A DNA stretch of 64,000 bases from positions 10,752,061 to 10,816,060 of the forward strand of contig NC_040013.1 in NCBI RefSeq assembly GCF_000972845.2. Reading direction: 5' to 3'. The stretch's first letter is position 1. The number at the start of each line of letters is the position of its first letter. The DNA is from Larimichthys crocea (taxonomy: Eukaryota > Chordata > Actinopteri > Sciaenidae). The position numbers and the translations under genes are program-made. Under the pieces are notes generated by a model that saw only the letters and a list, made by a program, of their open reading frames with translations, had not been told where the DNA came from and did no database searches. This document shows, one piece after another, positions 61,840-64,000 of the stretch.

Positions 61840-64000
61840 GTAAGTTAACACTCCATCACGCAAGTCAGCAAACTAGGATGGATAAAGGCTATATTCTTCT
61901 ATACGTGCATTGCTTAATCGATGCGAATATGATTTATCCCAGATTAAATTTTATTGTTTGTTCTCATCCAGCTAATGGGATGTTGTCAATTTGGGCAGCA
62001 GCGCCTTTACAAAATAAAGGGAACATGAGTAGACAGTTGATACCATTGTCTGCATATGATTAGCTGACACTCACTCACTTTGGCTGGAAGAGAGGCTTTT
62101 AAAACTAAAACATATATGAAACGTTATATTGCTAAATCCTGAAAATGTGTCTGTAGGCTATTTTCAGTTGCGCCTGTTGTCCATGTTGTGTTATTATCAT
62201 TACCTAAACTAGAGAAAATGCTTTGATCGTCTTCTAATTATGTTTTTCAGAGAATCCCATTCATTCCCATCATTTCATTTTATGAAATTGACAGAGACAG
62301 AATCAAAATCAATCGGTTTGAAAGCATCTAAATGTAATTAACTTGGACTCTTGACTGCGTACTCTATGTCTGGCATATTTTCCCCAAAATATTTGAAGAA
62401 ATCATTTGTTTGTTTCATTCCCAGGTAATGTTTTCCCAAAGATTGTGAAAATGATTCAGCTATACTTGTATCTTTCAAACAGCAGAGGAACTTAATTGAA
62501 CAAATGGAGTAAATGGAGTAGTTCTTACTTTGAATAACTGCAGTTTAACAGGATTTGGCTTCAGGACCTGTTGATTTGAACACAGCTCTAGGTTAAAAAA
62601 TCTTTTTATATTGAGACGACTCAGGATTTAATGCAGAGTGTAACCTGACAAATGATGTGTCATCTTTCAAATTTTACGCTTTGCTTACAAAACTCATCAT
62701 TTAACACTCAGGTGTTTTAGTCAACCTGGCTCAAAAACATGTATCTATTATGCAATGAATTATGCTGATTTGAAACATGGTGGTTAAAGTTGTGTTAGAA
62801 AATGGACCTTTGACCCATATACTTACAGATTAACCAGCAGAACCTGAATATCCACATGTATTTCAGCCCAAGCTAGTGGAGACAGCTGGTTTGGACCACA
62901 GGGATTGACTTGACTTGTAGTGTTTTCATTTGGGGGGGAAAAACATGGGCTGAGGAGAGAAGCTGCCTTGCCTGTAACGACATGCCCTGGGATTATTCCA
63001 TTTTGTTCCACTGCAGGGCTGTCATTCCTTTGCCTTTGTCAGAATGTCCTGGCTCACAACATGAAATACAAAGATGATTTTTCAGTGAGTTTAAAGTGAA
63101 GCTTTTATGTTTGGTAGACTTAGGTGAAATAGCCACATTGTCTGCAGACTTTCTCTGAAGACTTACTGTTGCTTTTACATGTAACACTGAATAAATCAGG
63201 CCCATTTTAAGAATGCCTCATCTGTGCTGTTTGAAAGCTGTTCAGTGCCTCATTCTTGGGCACTAAGCACAAGGCTCCATTTGCTCTCTTTATAGTCATG
63301 CAGGCCGATCATAGAAACATGAGTCATCTGACCCTCCCAGTCAGGCCCTAAATCTGAATCTCTTTGTGGAGCAAACCAGAGATTAGATCAACTGTGCAGG
63401 GAGTTCATGGGGTCAGTGTCTAACTTGTTGCACCTCTCCTCCCACTCAAACAAACCCCCAGAACACTGCAGCTTCTGCCTCGAGGTTGTCTGTGCGTGAT
63501 TTAAGAAAAGTTACAGCCTGCCTGCCTGTGCTTGGCACAGATCACTGCTGGGAATGACTGTGAATTTGAGCCTGCACCGTCACCAGCCTAGTTCTGAGGC
63601 CTCTTACGTTACTAGGCAGTCAGTCCTTTTGAATACCAGCAGCTTGCTTACAAATCTGACAGTGGCCAAGTGTTAGAATTAGATGATCATCTCATACCCG
63701 TTGTCCCTCAAATTAGGATCTAAAGGAGCAAATGGTACTTGAACAAGGCAATCATTGACTTTCCTCGGTATACAGAGGGGTGTGTTTTGTGTGGAAGCTG
63801 TGGTTCATAGTCCATATGATCTTATTTGTGATATCATATCATTATTGCAATGGAAAGTGTTGCACTTTCATTTTAAGCACGTATAAGGTTGGAAGAGTTA
63901 GGAGAGAGAACAAAGCGCATGTTACAGTGTCTGTCGGTAACCAATGGATCACCATGATCATCTCCTGGTAATGCAGCTTTTTAATTGTATGTTATTGTAC
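61840..64000 (+). other. lrrfip2 intron 2 (5' part)
   Basis: No further lrrfip2 exon is visible, and I searched for the expected AEARLAAKRAARAEA coding sequence. No repeats or other elements are recognised. Confidence 0.6.

Overview
This is ordinary nuclear DNA from a ray-finned fish, most likely a spiny-rayed (percomorph) teleost. The evidence is split genes with GT-AG introns, fish-like protein sequences, many CA/GT/GA microsatellites, and decayed repeats of types common in teleost genomes. No operon, phage, CRISPR or plasmid feature is present, and I found no undescribed biological system.

Three protein-coding genes are supported, all on the + strand. (1) The 3' part of smoc2 (SPARC-related modular calcium-binding protein 2) occupies 1 to about 11,850. 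Eight coding exons can be joined with consistent splice phases, from the linker before the second thyroglobulin type-1 domain to the stop codon at 11,134-11,136. The first roughly 190 codons lie upstream of the window. (2) dact2 (Dapper antagonist of beta-catenin 2) is complete, with four coding exons between 37,574 and 41,882. They encode 861 residues with a six-leucine heptad zipper, a conserved Ser-rich segment and a C-terminal PDZ ligand ending MTLV. (3) The 5' end of lrrfip2 starts near 60.2 kb. It has a noncoding first exon and a first coding exon (ATG at 61,750, 30 codons), and the rest lies beyond the window.

The spaces between genes are about 25.5 kb (11.9-37.4 kb) and 18 kb (42.3-60.1 kb) and hold no gene I can recognise. 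They contain dispersed teleost repeats (13.7, 25.1, 25.6, 29.2, 46.7-47.4 and 53.2 kb), a tRNA-related SINE-like fragment (17.1 kb), a decayed LINE reverse-transcriptase tail (18.65 kb) and a perfect 42-bp tandem duplication (17.28 kb). The densest repeat area is 34.0-36.5 kb: an AT microsatellite, a 1.19-kb element with imperfect terminal inverted repeats and an internal tandem array, a minus-strand LINE remnant, a plus-strand LINE 3' end with a GGAT tail, and a 74-bp hAT-like mini-element inside that tail.

SMOC2 is a secreted matricellular protein that modulates growth-factor signalling. DACT2 is a cytoplasmic modulator of Wnt and TGF-beta/Nodal signalling. LRRFIP2 acts on Dishevelled/Wnt and Toll-like-receptor signalling. 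These roles come from knowledge of the families. Nothing in the sequence shows that the three genes are co-regulated.
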